The notes: generated from the letters alone by a model not told the origin. A stretch of DNA of 50,718 bases from Bacteroidota bacterium (GCA_016866255.1 VGMY01000015.1:1-50718), one strand, 5' to 3'. Shown: positions 35,760 through 46,107, counted from the stretch's first letter. Numbers and translations are program-made.

Positions 35760-37208
35760 ATGGCAGGGTATACAGAAAACGAATTAGCGGAAGATCTTAA
35801 TAAACAAGAGTACCGCTATGGCTTTGTTTCAGATATCGCTTCAGAAGTTGTTCCTGCGGGCTTAGACGAAAATGTCATTCGTTGGATTTCAGAAAAGAAG
35901 CAGGAACCTGAATGGTTGCTCGATTTTCGCTTGAAAGCATTCGCCATTTGGCAATCTATGAAAGAACCTGAATGGGCACACGTAGCGTATCAAAAACCTG
36001 ATTTTCAAGCCATCTCCTACTACGCAGCGCCCAAGCAACGTAAAAAGTATGAGTCTTGGGATGACGTTGACCCAGAAATGAAAGAGACCATGACGAAATT
36101 GGGGATATCGTTAGAAGAGCAACAACGACTTACCGGTGTAGCTGTGGATTTTGTGATGGATTCTGTTTCGGTAGGCACTTCATTTAAAGCCAAATTGGCC
36201 GAATTGGGCATTGTGTTTTGTTCCTTTTCAGAAGCAGTACAAGAGCACCCCGATTTGGTTAAAAAATACCTCGGAACGGTCGTTCCAATGACCGATAACT
36301 ATTATTCAGCGCTGAATTCTGCTGTATTTTCCGACGGGTCGTTCTGTTACATACCCAAAGGAGTTCGATGCCCTATGGAATTGTCGACCTACTTTCGCAT
36401 CAACGCAGGAGGTACGGGGCAATTTGAACGCACCCTGGTGGTAGCTGACGAAGACTCTTACGTGTCTTATTTAGAAGGGTGTACGGCACCGCAAAGAGAT
36501 GAGCATCAACTGCACGCTGCAGTGGTGGAATTAGTGTCATTGGCAAGAGCGGAAATAAAATATTCAACCGTTCAAAATTGGTATCCAGGAGATAAAGAGG
36601 GCAAAGGGGGTGTATTTAATTTTGTTACCAAACGAGGATTGTGTGAAACGCAGTCGAAAATATCCTGGACACAAGTGGAAACAGGGTCTGCTGTCACTTG
36701 GAAATATCCCTCTTGCATTTTAAAGGGAGACCATTCTGTAGGGGAATTCTACTCGGTAGCAGTTACCAATAATTTTCAGCAAGCGGATACAGGTACCAAA
36801 ATGATTCATTTAGGAAAAAATACGAAAAGCACCATCATTTCGAAAGGAATTTCTGCAGGAAACTCGCAAAATTCCTACCGAGGGTTGGTACAAATTCATG
36901 CTCAAGCGGAAAATGCGCGCAATTTTTCCCAATGCGATTCTTTGCTCATGGGCAGCGAATGCGGGGCTCATACCTTTCCTTACATTGAGTGTAAAAATGC
37001 AGGAGCGCAAATTGAACACGAAGCAACAACGTCCAAAATCGGCGAAGATCAATTATTTTACTGCCAACAAAGGGGCATTAGCGAGGAAAAGGCCATCAGC
37101 CTAATTGTCAACGGCTATTGCAAAGAAGTGTTGAACCAATTGCCCATGGAGTTTGCCGTTGAAGCCCAAAAATTATTAAGTATCAGCCTAGAGGGGAGTG
37201 TTGGTTAG
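35760..37208 (+). CDS. sufB: Fe-S cluster assembly scaffold subunit SufB
   Basis: SufB builds [Fe-S] clusters in the SufBC2D complex. The 482-residue protein ([16 protein letters not shown] start) carries the family core [51 protein letters not shown] and the C-terminal [20 protein letters not shown] Cys in the [10 protein letters not shown] region lies where the SufB active cysteine is expected. It is followed by sufC after 14 bases. Confidence 0.97.
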   Translation: MAGYTENELAEDLNKQEYRYGFVSDIASEVVPAGLDENVIRWISEKKQEPEWLLDFRLKAFAIWQSMKEPEWAHVAYQKPDFQAISYYAAPKQRKKYESWDDVDPEMKETMTKLGISLEEQQRLTGVAVDFVMDSVSVGTSFKAKLAELGIVFCSFSEAVQEHPDLVKKYLGTVVPMTDNYYSALNSAVFSDGSFCYIPKGVRCPMELSTYFRINAGGTGQFERTLVVADEDSYVSYLEGCTAPQRDEHQLHAAVVELVSLARAEIKYSTVQNWYPGDKEGKGGVFNFVTKRGLCETQSKISWTQVETGSAVTWKYPSCILKGDHSVGEFYSVAVTNNFQQADTGTKMIHLGKNTKSTIISKGISAGNSQNSYRGLVQIHAQAENARNFSQCDSLLMGSECGAHTFPYIECKNAGAQIEHEATTSKIGEDQLFYCQQRGISEEKAISLIVNGYCKEVLNQLPMEFAVEAQKLLSISLEGSVG

Positions 37209-37222
37209 AAGAATCAAAAGAT

Positions 37223-37963
37223 ATGTTAGAGATTAAATCATTGTGCGCATCCATCAACGGAACTGAAATTTTAAAAGGCCTGAATTTAAGCATCAAGGCA
37301 GGGGAGGTTCACGCAATTATGGGGCCCAACGGAACGGGTAAAAGTACCTTAGCCAGTGTTTTGGCAGGTAAGGAAGATTATGAGGTTACTTCTGGCGAAA
37401 TTTCTTTTGATGGTAAAAACTTGTTGGAACTTTCGGTCGAGGACCGTGCAAGGGAGGGTGTTTTTTTGGCTTTTCAGTATCCCGTAGAAATTCCAGGGGT
37501 ATCGAATGTGAATTTTTTAAAGACAGCGATGAATGAGATTCGAGAACACCGCGGCCTACCAGCGCTTTCAGCGAAGGAATTTTTAACTTTAGTTAAAGAA
37601 AAATCCGCCCTGGTTGAGTTAGACGCTTCCTTAGCCTCTCGCGCGGTGAATGAGGGGTTTTCCGGAGGAGAAAAAAAGCGCAACGAAATTTTTCAAATGG
37701 CCATGCTCGAACCAAAACTGGCTATTTTAGATGAAACCGATTCAGGTCTCGATATCGATGCCTTGAGAACCGTTGCTCAAGGGGTAAATACGCTTAAAAC
37801 GGGTCAAAATGCAACCTTGGTAATTACCCACTACCAGCGCTTACTCGAATACATTGTTCCAGATTTTGTTCATGTACTTTTCGATGGGAGAATTGTTAAA
37901 ACAGGAGGCAAAGAATTGGCTTTAGAATTGGAGGACAAAGGCTATGATTGGGTCAAGGCATGA
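37223..37963 (+). CDS. sufC: Fe-S cluster assembly ATPase SufC
   Basis: The ABC-type ATPase that drives the SufBCD scaffold. The 246 residues hold Walker [10 protein letters not shown] (34-42), the SufC-type signature [11 protein letters not shown], Walker [14 protein letters not shown] and the switch histidine in VITHYQRLL. Its stop codon overlaps the sufD start (ATGA), so production of the two is coupled. Confidence 0.97.
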   Translation: MLEIKSLCASINGTEILKGLNLSIKAGEVHAIMGPNGTGKSTLASVLAGKEDYEVTSGEISFDGKNLLELSVEDRAREGVFLAFQYPVEIPGVSNVNFLKTAMNEIREHRGLPALSAKEFLTLVKEKSALVELDASLASRAVNEGFSGGEKKRNEIFQMAMLEPKLAILDETDSGLDIDALRTVAQGVNTLKTGQNATLVITHYQRLLEYIVPDFVHVLFDGRIVKTGGKELALELEDKGYDWVKA

Positions 37964-39165
37964 TGGGGAATTTAATAGCATTTAGAGAGCAATTGGGGGA
38001 TACTCGTTTGGCAATGCCTGAACCTCTCTCGCGGGAAGCCAAGGACGGGATTGAGCGCTTAGCCTCATTTCCGACTACCCGCGACGAAGCTTGGAAATAT
38101 ACCCGCCTTGCAAGAGTTGCAGCTTTGCAGTTGTCTCCGCTGGCGCATTATCAGCAACCTGAACCTTCAGAATGTTCTGAAACCATTGATGTTATTTTTG
38201 AACCACACGGCTGGTTCTGTGCTGCTCCTGTTGAGGGTTTAATCATTGAATCGGCCGGAAATCTTGCACCCGAGGATTGGCAGGCATGCACCACCAGTGG
38301 ACATGTGCAGTACTTGAACACGTTAGCGGCTCAAGGAGGAGCCTGCTTGACCATTAAAGCGGGCTATGAAATTCCAAAACCTATCCGAATTATCCATCGC
38401 GCCAAAGGAGAAAATTTTGCCATGGTACTTCACCATCAAATCAACGTTGAACCCCATTCGAAGGTACAATTTGAATTGCTCTATGAGGGGCAAGGGCAAG
38501 AGGCTTATGCCAATATTTTGGTCGATTTTTTTATAGCTGAAAGCGCACACGTACACGTAGACAAGTGGCAGAATACCCAGGGGACTCATTATGGTTTTTA
38601 CAACGAACGAATCTACCAGGAGCGCCACAGCACTTTTTGTTTACATACCCTTACGGTGAATACCCATTTCACGCGAAATGATGTAGAGGTGTTTTCACAA
38701 GGCGAAGCAGCCCACACAAAATTGTACGGCGTATTTTTAGGAGGTGAAAACCACCTTATCGACAACCATACCTTCGTTCACCACATGGCTCCCAACGGAA
38801 GCTCAGATGAGAATTATAGAGGGGTAATGAAGGGAAAAGCCGCTGGGGTTTTCAACGGAAAGGTTAAGGTATATCAACATGCGCAGAAAATAAATGCTTT
38901 TCAGTCCAATAGGAACTTACTGCTTTCAAGTGCTGCCTCCATTAACGCAAAACCGGAACTGGAAATATACGCCGATGACGTGAAATGTTCGCACGGTTCT
39001 ACCACAGGGCAACTCGATGCGCTAGCCCTTTTTTACCTGCAGGCTAGAGGCATTTCTAAAGAGAAAGCCACGGAAATGCTGGTAGGCGCATTTTGCGCCG
39101 AGGTAGTGGAATCAGTTCAATCCAAGCATATTCAAAGGGCCTTTGCCGCTTATTTTAGTTCTTAG
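37960..39165 (+). CDS. sufD: Fe-S cluster assembly protein SufD
   Basis: The SufB paralogue that completes the SufBC2D complex. From the ATG at 37960 the protein has 401 residues (an adjacent ATG at 37963 is possible). It shows an N-terminal [17 protein letters not shown] segment typical of SufD and the C-terminal [29 protein letters not shown]. The cysteine desulfurase SufS and SufE, which usually follow in Bacteroidota, are absent here; the next gene is a ChaN-like protein. Confidence 0.96.
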   Translation: MMGNLIAFREQLGDTRLAMPEPLSREAKDGIERLASFPTTRDEAWKYTRLARVAALQLSPLAHYQQPEPSECSETIDVIFEPHGWFCAAPVEGLIIESAGNLAPEDWQACTTSGHVQYLNTLAAQGGACLTIKAGYEIPKPIRIIHRAKGENFAMVLHHQINVEPHSKVQFELLYEGQGQEAYANILVDFFIAESAHVHVDKWQNTQGTHYGFYNERIYQERHSTFCLHTLTVNTHFTRNDVEVFSQGEAAHTKLYGVFLGGENHLIDNHTFVHHMAPNGSSDENYRGVMKGKAAGVFNGKVKVYQHAQKINAFQSNRNLLLSSAASINAKPELEIYADDVKCSHGSTTGQLDALALFYLQARGISKEKATEMLVGAFCAEVVESVQSKHIQRAFAAYFSS

Positions 39166-39199
39166 AAAGTTCTTATTTTCGTTGAAATATTTCCAGTAA

Positions 39200-40072
39200 A
39201 TGAAAAGTTTCTTCTTGTTTTCCGTTTTTTTAATGGGCTTGATGGCGCTGCATGCGCAACATGATAAAGCTTTTGCGCTGTTTAACAGTAAGGGGAAGGT
39301 CGTCAAATATAAAGCGTTGAAAGCTCGGGCACTTGATGGAAATCTCGTGCTTTTTGGGGAGTTTCACGATAATCCCATTACGCATTGGTTGCAGTTCGAA
39401 TTAACGCAAGATGCATTCGCTCAACACGGTACCCACCTTATGTTGGGATTTGAAATGTTTGAACAAGATCAGCAAACGGTATTGATGCGCTACTTGCAGG
39501 GGGCATTTCCTGAGAAAAGGTTGAAAGATTCCTTACGATTGTGGCCAAATTACGAAACGGACTATGCTCCTTTGGTGGAATTTGCCAAAGAACACCAACT
39601 TTTATGCGTTGCAACGAATGTTCAACGCAAGTATGCTAGTTTGATGTTTAAAAAAGGCCGTAAGGCTTTTGATACCTTAACGCCCGCTCTTTTACAACAA
39701 ATGGCAGATCCCTATTTTGAAATTGATACCACCCTCAGCCAATATCAAGCATTGAAACAGATGACTTCCCACATGCCCGCAGCAATGGGGGGAAGTTACA
39801 TGTTGGAAAGCCAAGCGTTTAAAGATGCAACCATGGCAAAATTTATTCTGCGCAACATGAAATCGACCTCTTTTTTTGTCCATTACAACGGAGCGTACCA
39901 CAGCGATTTTTACCAAGGAATTATGTGGTATTTGTTGAAGTCCAAACCGGATTTGCGCATCACCACCGTTTCAACGGTAACACAACGCAACATTCATCGC
40001 TTGGAAAAAGAACACCTGGGGAGAGCCGATTTTATCATTTGCGTTCCGGAAAGCATGACGAAAACCCATTGA
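39200..40072 (+). CDS. ChaN-like (DUF399) exported protein
   Basis: A 290-residue exported protein with a signal peptide (MKSFFLFSVFLMGLMALHA). The ChaN/DUF399 pattern appears as VLFGEFHDNPITH near residue 50 and, later, FFVHYNGAYHSDF. ChaN of Campylobacter binds haem and is linked with iron uptake; no lipobox cysteine is seen here, so a periplasmic location is more likely. It lies 35 bases after sufD and may be in that operon, linking iron or haem supply to SUF. Its stop codon touches that of the convergent gene. Confidence 0.85.
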   Translation: MKSFFLFSVFLMGLMALHAQHDKAFALFNSKGKVVKYKALKARALDGNLVLFGEFHDNPITHWLQFELTQDAFAQHGTHLMLGFEMFEQDQQTVLMRYLQGAFPEKRLKDSLRLWPNYETDYAPLVEFAKEHQLLCVATNVQRKYASLMFKKGRKAFDTLTPALLQQMADPYFEIDTTLSQYQALKQMTSHMPAAMGGSYMLESQAFKDATMAKFILRNMKSTSFFVHYNGAYHSDFYQGIMWYLLKSKPDLRITTVSTVTQRNIHRLEKEHLGRADFIICVPESMTKTH

Positions 40073-40831
40073 TCATTTTATCCCGCGTTTCTTCTTGATG
40101 TTTTCATACGCGTCCTGAATTTGTTGGAATTTTTCCTTCGCCCCCTTTTCGTATTCCGGCCCTAACTGCGATACTTTATCTGGGTGAAAGGTTGTGGCCA
40201 TTTTTCGGTAGGCTTTTTTCACCTCTTCATCGCTTGCGCTGGCATTGATGCCTAAAATTTTATAGTCGGAGTCCGCACTGCGATAAAACATATTTTTCAG
40301 GCTGTCAAATTCCAATGCGGGTACACCTAATTTGTTGGCCAGCTCTTGGATGATGCGCACTTCTGCATCGTCCACGTGCCCATCAGACTTAGCTATGGAA
40401 AACAGGTAGTGCACCAATTGAATGCGCGCTTCCAGAGCTAGTCGGGAGCGGATATCGGAGCAAATTTCGTTCACGGGAATGTTCCCGCTGTCTAAAAAAT
40501 GCTTCAGTACTTGCAAGTGTTGGGTCGTGAATTGGTTGCCGAATTGGGCGTTGAAAAAGCTTTTGACATAGTCCAATTCAACGCGTTTCACCGTTCCATC
40601 GGCTTTCATCACTACGGCCGATAAGGCCATTAGCATGGTGGGGAAGTCGTACTGCGTAGAGCGTTGACGGTAATAATCAAAGCCTGTATTGCTGTAGCCC
40701 GACGATTGGGGGGAGGCAGCGTTTCTTCGGCTTACAAAGTCGATAATGCTACCAATGATAAACCCAATGACGGCAAAACGGGTTTTTCCGGTAAGAATGA
40801 GCAGGCCCAAGCCCAAGAACCACTTGTACAA
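40073..40831 (-). CDS. TerB/J-domain membrane-anchored co-chaperone (DjlA-like)
   Basis: A 252-residue protein with an N-terminal membrane helix (YKWFLGLGLLILTG to FIIGSIIDFV), a TerB-like helical domain (about 65-180) and a C-terminal J domain with HPD at 216-218 (YRKMATTFHPDKVSQ). This domain order is that of DjlA, a co-chaperone of DnaK. No ATG is available in frame; TTG at 40831 seems to be the start. It follows htpG by 22 bases, so two chaperone-type genes share an operon. Confidence 0.88.
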   Translation of the reverse strand: MYKWFLGLGLLILTGKTRFAVIGFIIGSIIDFVSRRNAASPQSSGYSNTGFDYYRQRSTQYDFPTMLMALSAVVMKADGTVKRVELDYVKSFFNAQFGNQFTTQHLQVLKHFLDSGNIPVNEICSDIRSRLALEARIQLVHYLFSIAKSDGHVDDAEVRIIQELANKLGVPALEFDSLKNMFYRSADSDYKILGINASASDEEVKKAYRKMATTFHPDKVSQLGPEYEKGAKEKFQQIQDAYENIKKKRGIK

Positions 40832-40853
40832 GCTTTTTTTGGGGATAAAATTA

Positions 40854-42749
40854 CTAAGATTCTACCATTCCATTAACTGAGCGGTGGATGAAATCCGTTA
40901 ACGCCTCCCCTTTAAGCAATCCTTGGGAAAGCATGGCAAGATCCACCAGTTGCTTGACCGTATCTTTTTGCCTTGGGCTTTTCATTTTTAATAGCTTACC
41001 CATGACCGGGTGATTTTCATTCACTACCACTTGGTACATTTCCGGAAAAGCGCCGTAAAAACCACCACCACCCATACGTTGCTGTTCCATCATTCTGCGA
41101 ATGAATTCGGGTTGCGTAATGATGATGGGTGCCTCGCTTTCGGGCATGCTTTCCAATTGAACGGTATATTTTTCCTTGTTTACGGCTTCTTCGAATAAGG
41201 GCTTCAACTTTTCCTCTTCGGATTTGCTCAGTTTTGAAGGGATTTCTTCGCCCTTATCAATCAATTTGTCGAGGCTGTCGGAGTCTACGCGGGAAAAACG
41301 TACTTTTTCGTGTTGTTGCTCGAGCTTTTGAATCCAATGGGGGGCAAGTGGTCCATCGAGAACCACGACATCGTAGCCTCTGTCTTTTGCCTGCTTTACG
41401 TACGAATATTGTCCTTCCGAATCGGAAGCATAGAGCACTATTTGCTCTTCGCTTTTATTGGTTTGTAATGCTTTAGTTTTTTCCAGATATTCTTCCAGCG
41501 TAAAAAATGTTCCGTCGATGTTTTTCAACAGCGAGAAGGATTTTGCCTTTTCAGCAAACTTTTCATCGGAAAGCATACCATATTGGACAAAAAGGTATAA
41601 ATCGCTCCATTTTTCCTCAAAGTCTTTACGGTCTTTCTGGAACATTTCAGCCAGCTTATCCGCTACTTTTTTGGTGATGTGTGAGGAAATTTTTTTCACG
41701 TTGGAATCACTTTGGAGGTAGGAGCGCGATACGTTTAAGGGAATGTCCGGAGAGTCGATCACTCCATGCAGTAGGGTCAAGAATTCAGGTACAATTTCCT
41801 CAACGCTGTCAGTAATGAATACTTGGTTGCTGTAGAGATTTATTTTGTTGCGCTGAACCTCGACGTTTTCTTTAATTTTTGGGAAGTACAGGATACCCGT
41901 AAGGTTGAATGGATAGTCTACGTTGAGATGAATATTAAACAGCGGGGTATCAAAGGTATTTGGGTATAACTCACGGTAAAAGTTTTGGTAATCTTCCTCA
42001 GTCAGGGAGGCCGGTGCAACCGTCCAGGCAGGTTTGACATTGTTGACTTGGTTCGGGACTTCGATCGCCACCCGTTTAACGTTGCCCTTATCGTCTTTCT
42101 CACCTTCCGGTGAATCTACGTATTCGGTTTTTGTACCGAAGAATACGGGAATAGGTAAAAACTTACAATACTTGGATAGGATGCCTTGAATTCGGTTTTT
42201 ATCGTTGAATTCTTCGGCTTCTTCGTTGAGGTACAAGACGATATCGGTGCCCCTTTCTTTCTTCTTTATTTCACTAAGGGTGTATTCCGGAGAACCGTTG
42301 CTTTCCCACTGCACAGCTTTGGCCCCTTTGTTTTTAGATAAACTTCGAATCTGAACCCGTTCTGCCACCATAAACGCGGAGTAAAAGCCAAGGCCAAAGT
42401 GGCCGATAATTTGTTCAGCGCCTTCTTTATCTTTGTATTTGTTGACAAATTCTTCGGCCCCGGAAAAAGCGATTTGGTTAATGTATTTGTCGATTTCATC
42501 ATCGGTCATTCCGATTCCACTATCTCGAACGGTAATGGTTTTTGCCTCGCGATCTAATATGACTTCTACCTTTAAATCACCTAAATCTCCTTTGTATTCC
42601 CCGTTTGCCGCTACCACTTTTAGTTTTTGCGTTGCGTCCACTGCGTTGGAAACTAATTCTCGAAGGAAAATTTCATGATCGGAGTAAAGGAATTTTTTAA
42701 TAATTGGGAAAATGTTCTCTGTTTGAACGTTAATCTGTCCTGTTCTCAT
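40854..42749 (-). CDS. htpG: Chaperone HtpG (Hsp90)
   Basis: A 631-residue bacterial Hsp90. The N-terminal GHKL ATPase domain has the family segments YSDHEIFLRELVSNAVDA, VRDSGIGMTDDEI and IGHFGLGFYSAFMVAE. The middle and C-terminal dimerisation domains are complete. There are about 115 bases between its start and the divergent gene at 42882, where a palindromic element lies. It is followed by the J-domain gene, so they may respond together to stress. Confidence 0.97.
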   Translation of the reverse strand: MRTGQINVQTENIFPIIKKFLYSDHEIFLRELVSNAVDATQKLKVVAANGEYKGDLGDLKVEVILDREAKTITVRDSGIGMTDDEIDKYINQIAFSGAEEFVNKYKDKEGAEQIIGHFGLGFYSAFMVAERVQIRSLSKNKGAKAVQWESNGSPEYTLSEIKKKERGTDIVLYLNEEAEEFNDKNRIQGILSKYCKFLPIPVFFGTKTEYVDSPEGEKDDKGNVKRVAIEVPNQVNNVKPAWTVAPASLTEEDYQNFYRELYPNTFDTPLFNIHLNVDYPFNLTGILYFPKIKENVEVQRNKINLYSNQVFITDSVEEIVPEFLTLLHGVIDSPDIPLNVSRSYLQSDSNVKKISSHITKKVADKLAEMFQKDRKDFEEKWSDLYLFVQYGMLSDEKFAEKAKSFSLLKNIDGTFFTLEEYLEKTKALQTNKSEEQIVLYASDSEGQYSYVKQAKDRGYDVVVLDGPLAPHWIQKLEQQHEKVRFSRVDSDSLDKLIDKGEEIPSKLSKSEEEKLKPLFEEAVNKEKYTVQLESMPESEAPIIITQPEFIRRMMEQQRMGGGGFYGAFPEMYQVVVNENHPVMGKLLKMKSPRQKDTVKQLVDLAMLSQGLLKGEALTDFIHRSVNGMVES

Positions 42750-42800
42750 TTAGTTACTTTTAGATGTAGCCCATAGCAACATGCATACCAACCCTTATTT

Positions 42801-42824
42801 TGTGACACTTTGACATAAGTCACA
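42801..42824. promoter_or_regulatory. Palindromic element between htpG and the membrane protein gene
   Basis: TGTGAC, 12 bases, GTCACA, with a smaller palindrome TTGAC-ATAA-GTCAC (42810-42823) inside that looks like a CRP/FNR-family operator. The element shares TGTGACACT with the sequence upstream of hemA. The regulator is unknown. Confidence 0.4.
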
Positions 42825-42840
42825 CGTTTCAACCTTGCAA

Positions 42841-42875
42841 TTTGTCTTAAAACCTGCATAAAATTGGTATTTTTG
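42841..42875 (+). promoter_or_regulatory. Promoter of the polytopic membrane protein gene
   Basis: TTTG (42841-42844), a 23-base spacer, then TATTTTTG (42868-42875), an exact -7 box, six bases before the ATG at 42882. Confidence 0.5.
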
Positions 42876-42881
42876 TCGTCG

Positions 42882-44180
42882 ATGTCGTACCTTTTAAGCA
42901 TTACGGTGTTTGTTGTCTTGGGGGTGATGTTGCATTTTTCAAAAGCCTTTCCAAAACTTGCTCCTTTCGGCAGAATTGTTGCATGGGCGGCTAAAGGTCT
43001 TTCAGCTCTGGTGCTTGTGTACGTTTACACCAACGTCTATCCCAAACGCGGCGAAGCAGATATTTTTAAGTATTTCGATGACTCCAAGAAATTAAGTTTA
43101 ATCGCGTCGGAAAATCCGTCAGCATTTTGCAGAATTTTAGCAGGAACTTGGAGTGAATCGGATTTACCGTATTTGAATCGCTTAAATTATTGGTTTCGCT
43201 CTTACGATCACGGATTGTCCAATGACAACCGCGTTATTATTCGGGTTAATGCGCTCATGAATTTGATGACCGGAGGGGTGTACGGGTTGAATTTAGTCTT
43301 ATTCTTGTTCCTTTCTTCCGTCGGTTCTTATTGGATTTACGCCTTTTTATTGCATTTCAATGCGCAGAAACTCACAGCGTTTGTCGCGGCTTTTTTAATC
43401 CCATCGACGCTTTTTTGGTCCAGTGGGATCTTGAAAGAATCCCTGCTGATGTTCTCCCTGGGGGGATTTTTGTATTCGCTGTTGGTGCTTTCTAAAAAAT
43501 GGGAACTCCGATTTGGGGTGTTGGGATGCTGGACGCTTTATATGTTGCTGTTTTTAAAGATTTATATACTGTTGGCTTTAGTCCCCATGGTCTTGTTTTA
43601 TGGCTTTTACCACCGTTGGAAATCATGGTGGGTTGCCGGGGTGGGGACGTTCGTGATCTTGTTATCATTGTATTTTACAACGCAATTAATCCTTCCCCAA
43701 TGGAGTCTGCTTTCCACCATGCAAGGCAAACAATTTGATTTCATTCAAATGGCTAAATCGGTGAATGCAGGTAGTCAAATATGGGTCATTCCAATGGATG
43801 GAGCATGGAGTACCTTATTGAAATTGGTTCCCTTAGGCCTGTGGAACACCTTGATTTATCCAACGTTGGGGATGTTAAAAAATGGACTTTCTTGGATGGC
43901 GTTCATAGAAAATTCAGGCTTGTTGTTGCTGATTTTAGGAGCCGTTATTGGGATGATTCAACGAAAAAAAATGCCTATTTGGACCTTTGCGATGCTCATG
44001 TTCAGTTTTACGGTTTTTTCCTTAATCGGGATGACGGCACCAGTAGTTGGAGCAATGGTTCGGTATAAAGCCCCCGCCCTTCCTTTTTTGATAATTGCGT
44101 TGGTCCATTTACAGCACCACAACGTTTTAATGTTTTTCAATAATCTTAAAATTACACGATGGTTAGCTATGCGATTATAA
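42882..44180 (+). CDS. Polytopic inner-membrane protein of unknown function
   Basis: A 432-residue protein with about nine or ten membrane helices and a short soluble loop after the second helix (about residues 55-120: YPKRGEADIFKYFDDSKKL and so on). The arrangement and the position next to a sugar/polymer-free SDR resemble GT-C-like or O-antigen polymerase-type proteins, but I recognise no family motif. I use ATG 42882 in place of a TTG 18 bases upstream. Its end overlaps the SDR start by 22 bases, so they are co-translated. Confidence 0.72.
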   Translation: MSYLLSITVFVVLGVMLHFSKAFPKLAPFGRIVAWAAKGLSALVLVYVYTNVYPKRGEADIFKYFDDSKKLSLIASENPSAFCRILAGTWSESDLPYLNRLNYWFRSYDHGLSNDNRVIIRVNALMNLMTGGVYGLNLVLFLFLSSVGSYWIYAFLLHFNAQKLTAFVAAFLIPSTLFWSSGILKESLLMFSLGGFLYSLLVLSKKWELRFGVLGCWTLYMLLFLKIYILLALVPMVLFYGFYHRWKSWWVAGVGTFVILLSLYFTTQLILPQWSLLSTMQGKQFDFIQMAKSVNAGSQIWVIPMDGAWSTLLKLVPLGLWNTLIYPTLGMLKNGLSWMAFIENSGLLLLILGAVIGMIQRKKMPIWTFAMLMFSFTVFSLIGMTAPVVGAMVRYKAPALPFLIIALVHLQHHNVLMFFNNLKITRWLAMRL

Positions 44181-44917
44181 CAGGTGCCTCTTCTGGGTTT
44201 GGGGCGGCTATTGCTCGGGTGTTGGCCGAAGAGGGGTTTGGTTTGATTCTGTTGGCGCGAAGGAAAGATCGCCTGGAAGCACTTCAACAACAGTTGTTGG
44301 GGATTAACCCAAATGTTATCACACATTGCCTTGATGTGCGCGATGTCAAGGCTGTTGAACAATGGTGTAATCAGGTGGACTCAAGCATTAAAGAGCGCGT
44401 GGAAGTTCTTGTAAATAATGCGGGGTTAGCAGCAGGAAGAAATACCATTGACGAAGGCTTGTTAAGCGATTGGGAGGAAATGATTGATACTAATTTGAAG
44501 GGTTTACTCTACGTAACCAAAGCGGTACTTCCTTGGATGAAAATTCGAAATACGGGAATCATCATAAATATCACCAGCATTGCTGGAAAAGAGGCCTACC
44601 CTCAGGGCAATGTATATTGCGCCACCAAAGCGGCTGTAGATCACTTAACTAAATCGATGCGGATCGATTTATTACCTCATGGAATTCGGGTGTCTTCCAT
44701 TGCCCCTGGGGCTGCTGAAACCGAATTTTCTTTGGTGCGATTTAAGGGCGATTCAAAAGCCGCTAAAGCAGTTTACCAAGGATTTCAACCTCTTGTGGCC
44801 CAAGACATTGCCGAAACGGTTCGATTTATCGTTACTCGACCGCCCCATGTTTCCATTCACGACCTGGTAATTATGCCTGCTGCACAAGCATCAGCCACCC
44901 ATTTTAGACGCGATTAA
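44159..44917 (+). CDS. Short-chain dehydrogenase/reductase (YdfG-like)
   Basis: A 252-residue classical SDR. The NAD(P) site is TGASSGFG (8-15), NNAG is at 86-89, and the catalytic Ser140, Tyr153 and Lys157 are in order (NITSIAGKEAYPQGNVYCATK). The cofactor-binding ARRKDRLE segment with two arginines suggests NADP preference. The closest family pattern is the 3-hydroxy acid (serine/malonic semialdehyde) dehydrogenase group, but substrate cannot be read from sequence. It overlaps the upstream membrane gene and its stop overlaps the convergent gene. Confidence 0.9.
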   Translation: MVSYAIITGASSGFGAAIARVLAEEGFGLILLARRKDRLEALQQQLLGINPNVITHCLDVRDVKAVEQWCNQVDSSIKERVEVLVNNAGLAAGRNTIDEGLLSDWEEMIDTNLKGLLYVTKAVLPWMKIRNTGIIINITSIAGKEAYPQGNVYCATKAAVDHLTKSMRIDLLPHGIRVSSIAPGAAETEFSLVRFKGDSKAAKAVYQGFQPLVAQDIAETVRFIVTRPPHVSIHDLVIMPAAQASATHFRRD

Positions 44918-46107
44918 GGCAAATATAGTAAGGCCGAACTTCCGTCAATTTGCAGAACGACTTGACCTTGGAAATGGGTGACTATTCGTTGTCCCGAGGT
45001 CTCGAACGCAATTCGTTTTCCTTGGATATCCTTCAATTCGGCCACCTTATAGGGGCCTTTAATGAAGATTTCATAGCTTCCCTCTTTTGCATTGGGAATG
45101 AGTTCATACATCGATTGAGGTAAGATTTTAGGGATGTTAAGGTTGTTAAAATACGCTTCGAAATTGAACTTAAAGAGTTTGGGCGCAAGGGTAACAAACG
45201 AAACCACTTTCTCGGAACTTACGTACCCGCTTTGGTTCGAAATCAGGGCGATACCTTCCGTTTGGGATACGCTGAGAACGTTGCCAATTTCAATGCGGCG
45301 TTTGTTTCCTGAAAAAACCTGTCCGTTGGGATAATCCCATAAATTCCAAATAAAACTGGTATAGAAATTATTCCCGTTGTTTTTGTAGCCCAGCAGAAAG
45401 GTTCGGCTTTGGTCAGGCGATAAGCTGGCATCGGTGATGAGTCCGTCCACAAAAAAACTGTCTCGCAAGATAGCGGCTATTGTATCGTTCCAATAGACGG
45501 GCAATACATATCGTCGAGTGTATAAATTCAACCAGTTTTTTGAAAAGAGCACCAAGGAGTCCTCTCGTGCCAAAAAGGCTTCACAGTCAAAGTCATGCGC
45601 ATTGGGTTGTGCCATGAATTGGAACTGATCCGACCAAAAAAAAGGAAGTTTTTCGGTAACAATGGTGTCTTGGATTAAGTCGCTTTTCGAAAACCGATAT
45701 ACGCATAAATTCTGTCGATTTCCTGAATTGTTGCCAAAGTCGCCAATAAAAACGTGGGTAGAATTGCAGGTTATGGCTTCCCAATCTACGTTAGTTGCTC
45801 CAGTTACTACAATGCTTCGAAGCACTGTTCCTGCCGTATCCAATTCATGGATGTTTGTATTGCTGCCGGAATCATTGAAGGTGTAAAGGAAGTTGCCCGT
45901 TCGAATAAGGCCTGAAGTCTCTTGTACCTGATCGTTTAGGTTGTTGATTAAAGACATGGAGTACGAAGTCGCAGGATAACTGCAACTCCCGTCGTTGATA
46001 ATAGCGCTCGGGTCAAAGTTGTTCGCTTGAGGGTCGGTACAACCGCTTTGAGCCAAGGAAAAACCGTATAAAAACAAGTAAAAAGTTAAAATAATTTCTT
46101 TTGCCAT
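44914..46107 (-). CDS. Secreted beta-propeller-like protein with Cys-loop motif
   Basis: A 397-residue protein with a signal peptide (MAKEIILTFYLFLYGFSLA). Right after it comes a Cys-bounded motif (GCTDPQANNFDP, then INDGSC) widespread in marine Bacteroidota surface proteins. The rest is beta-rich, with blade-like segments such as ETSGLIRTGNFLYTFNDSG, VDWEAITCNSTHVFIGDFG and QTEGIALISNQSG, suggesting a beta-propeller. The C-terminus (VAELKDIQGKRIAF to ALLYLP) is a degenerate sorting-like domain. It is the last gene of a minus-strand run and overlaps the upstream gene by 22 bases. Confidence 0.75.
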   Translation of the reverse strand: MAKEIILTFYLFLYGFSLAQSGCTDPQANNFDPSAIINDGSCSYPATSYSMSLINNLNDQVQETSGLIRTGNFLYTFNDSGSNTNIHELDTAGTVLRSIVVTGATNVDWEAITCNSTHVFIGDFGNNSGNRQNLCVYRFSKSDLIQDTIVTEKLPFFWSDQFQFMAQPNAHDFDCEAFLAREDSLVLFSKNWLNLYTRRYVLPVYWNDTIAAILRDSFFVDGLITDASLSPDQSRTFLLGYKNNGNNFYTSFIWNLWDYPNGQVFSGNKRRIEIGNVLSVSQTEGIALISNQSGYVSSEKVVSFVTLAPKLFKFNFEAYFNNLNIPKILPQSMYELIPNAKEGSYEIFIKGPYKVAELKDIQGKRIAFETSGQRIVTHFQGQVVLQIDGSSALLYLP

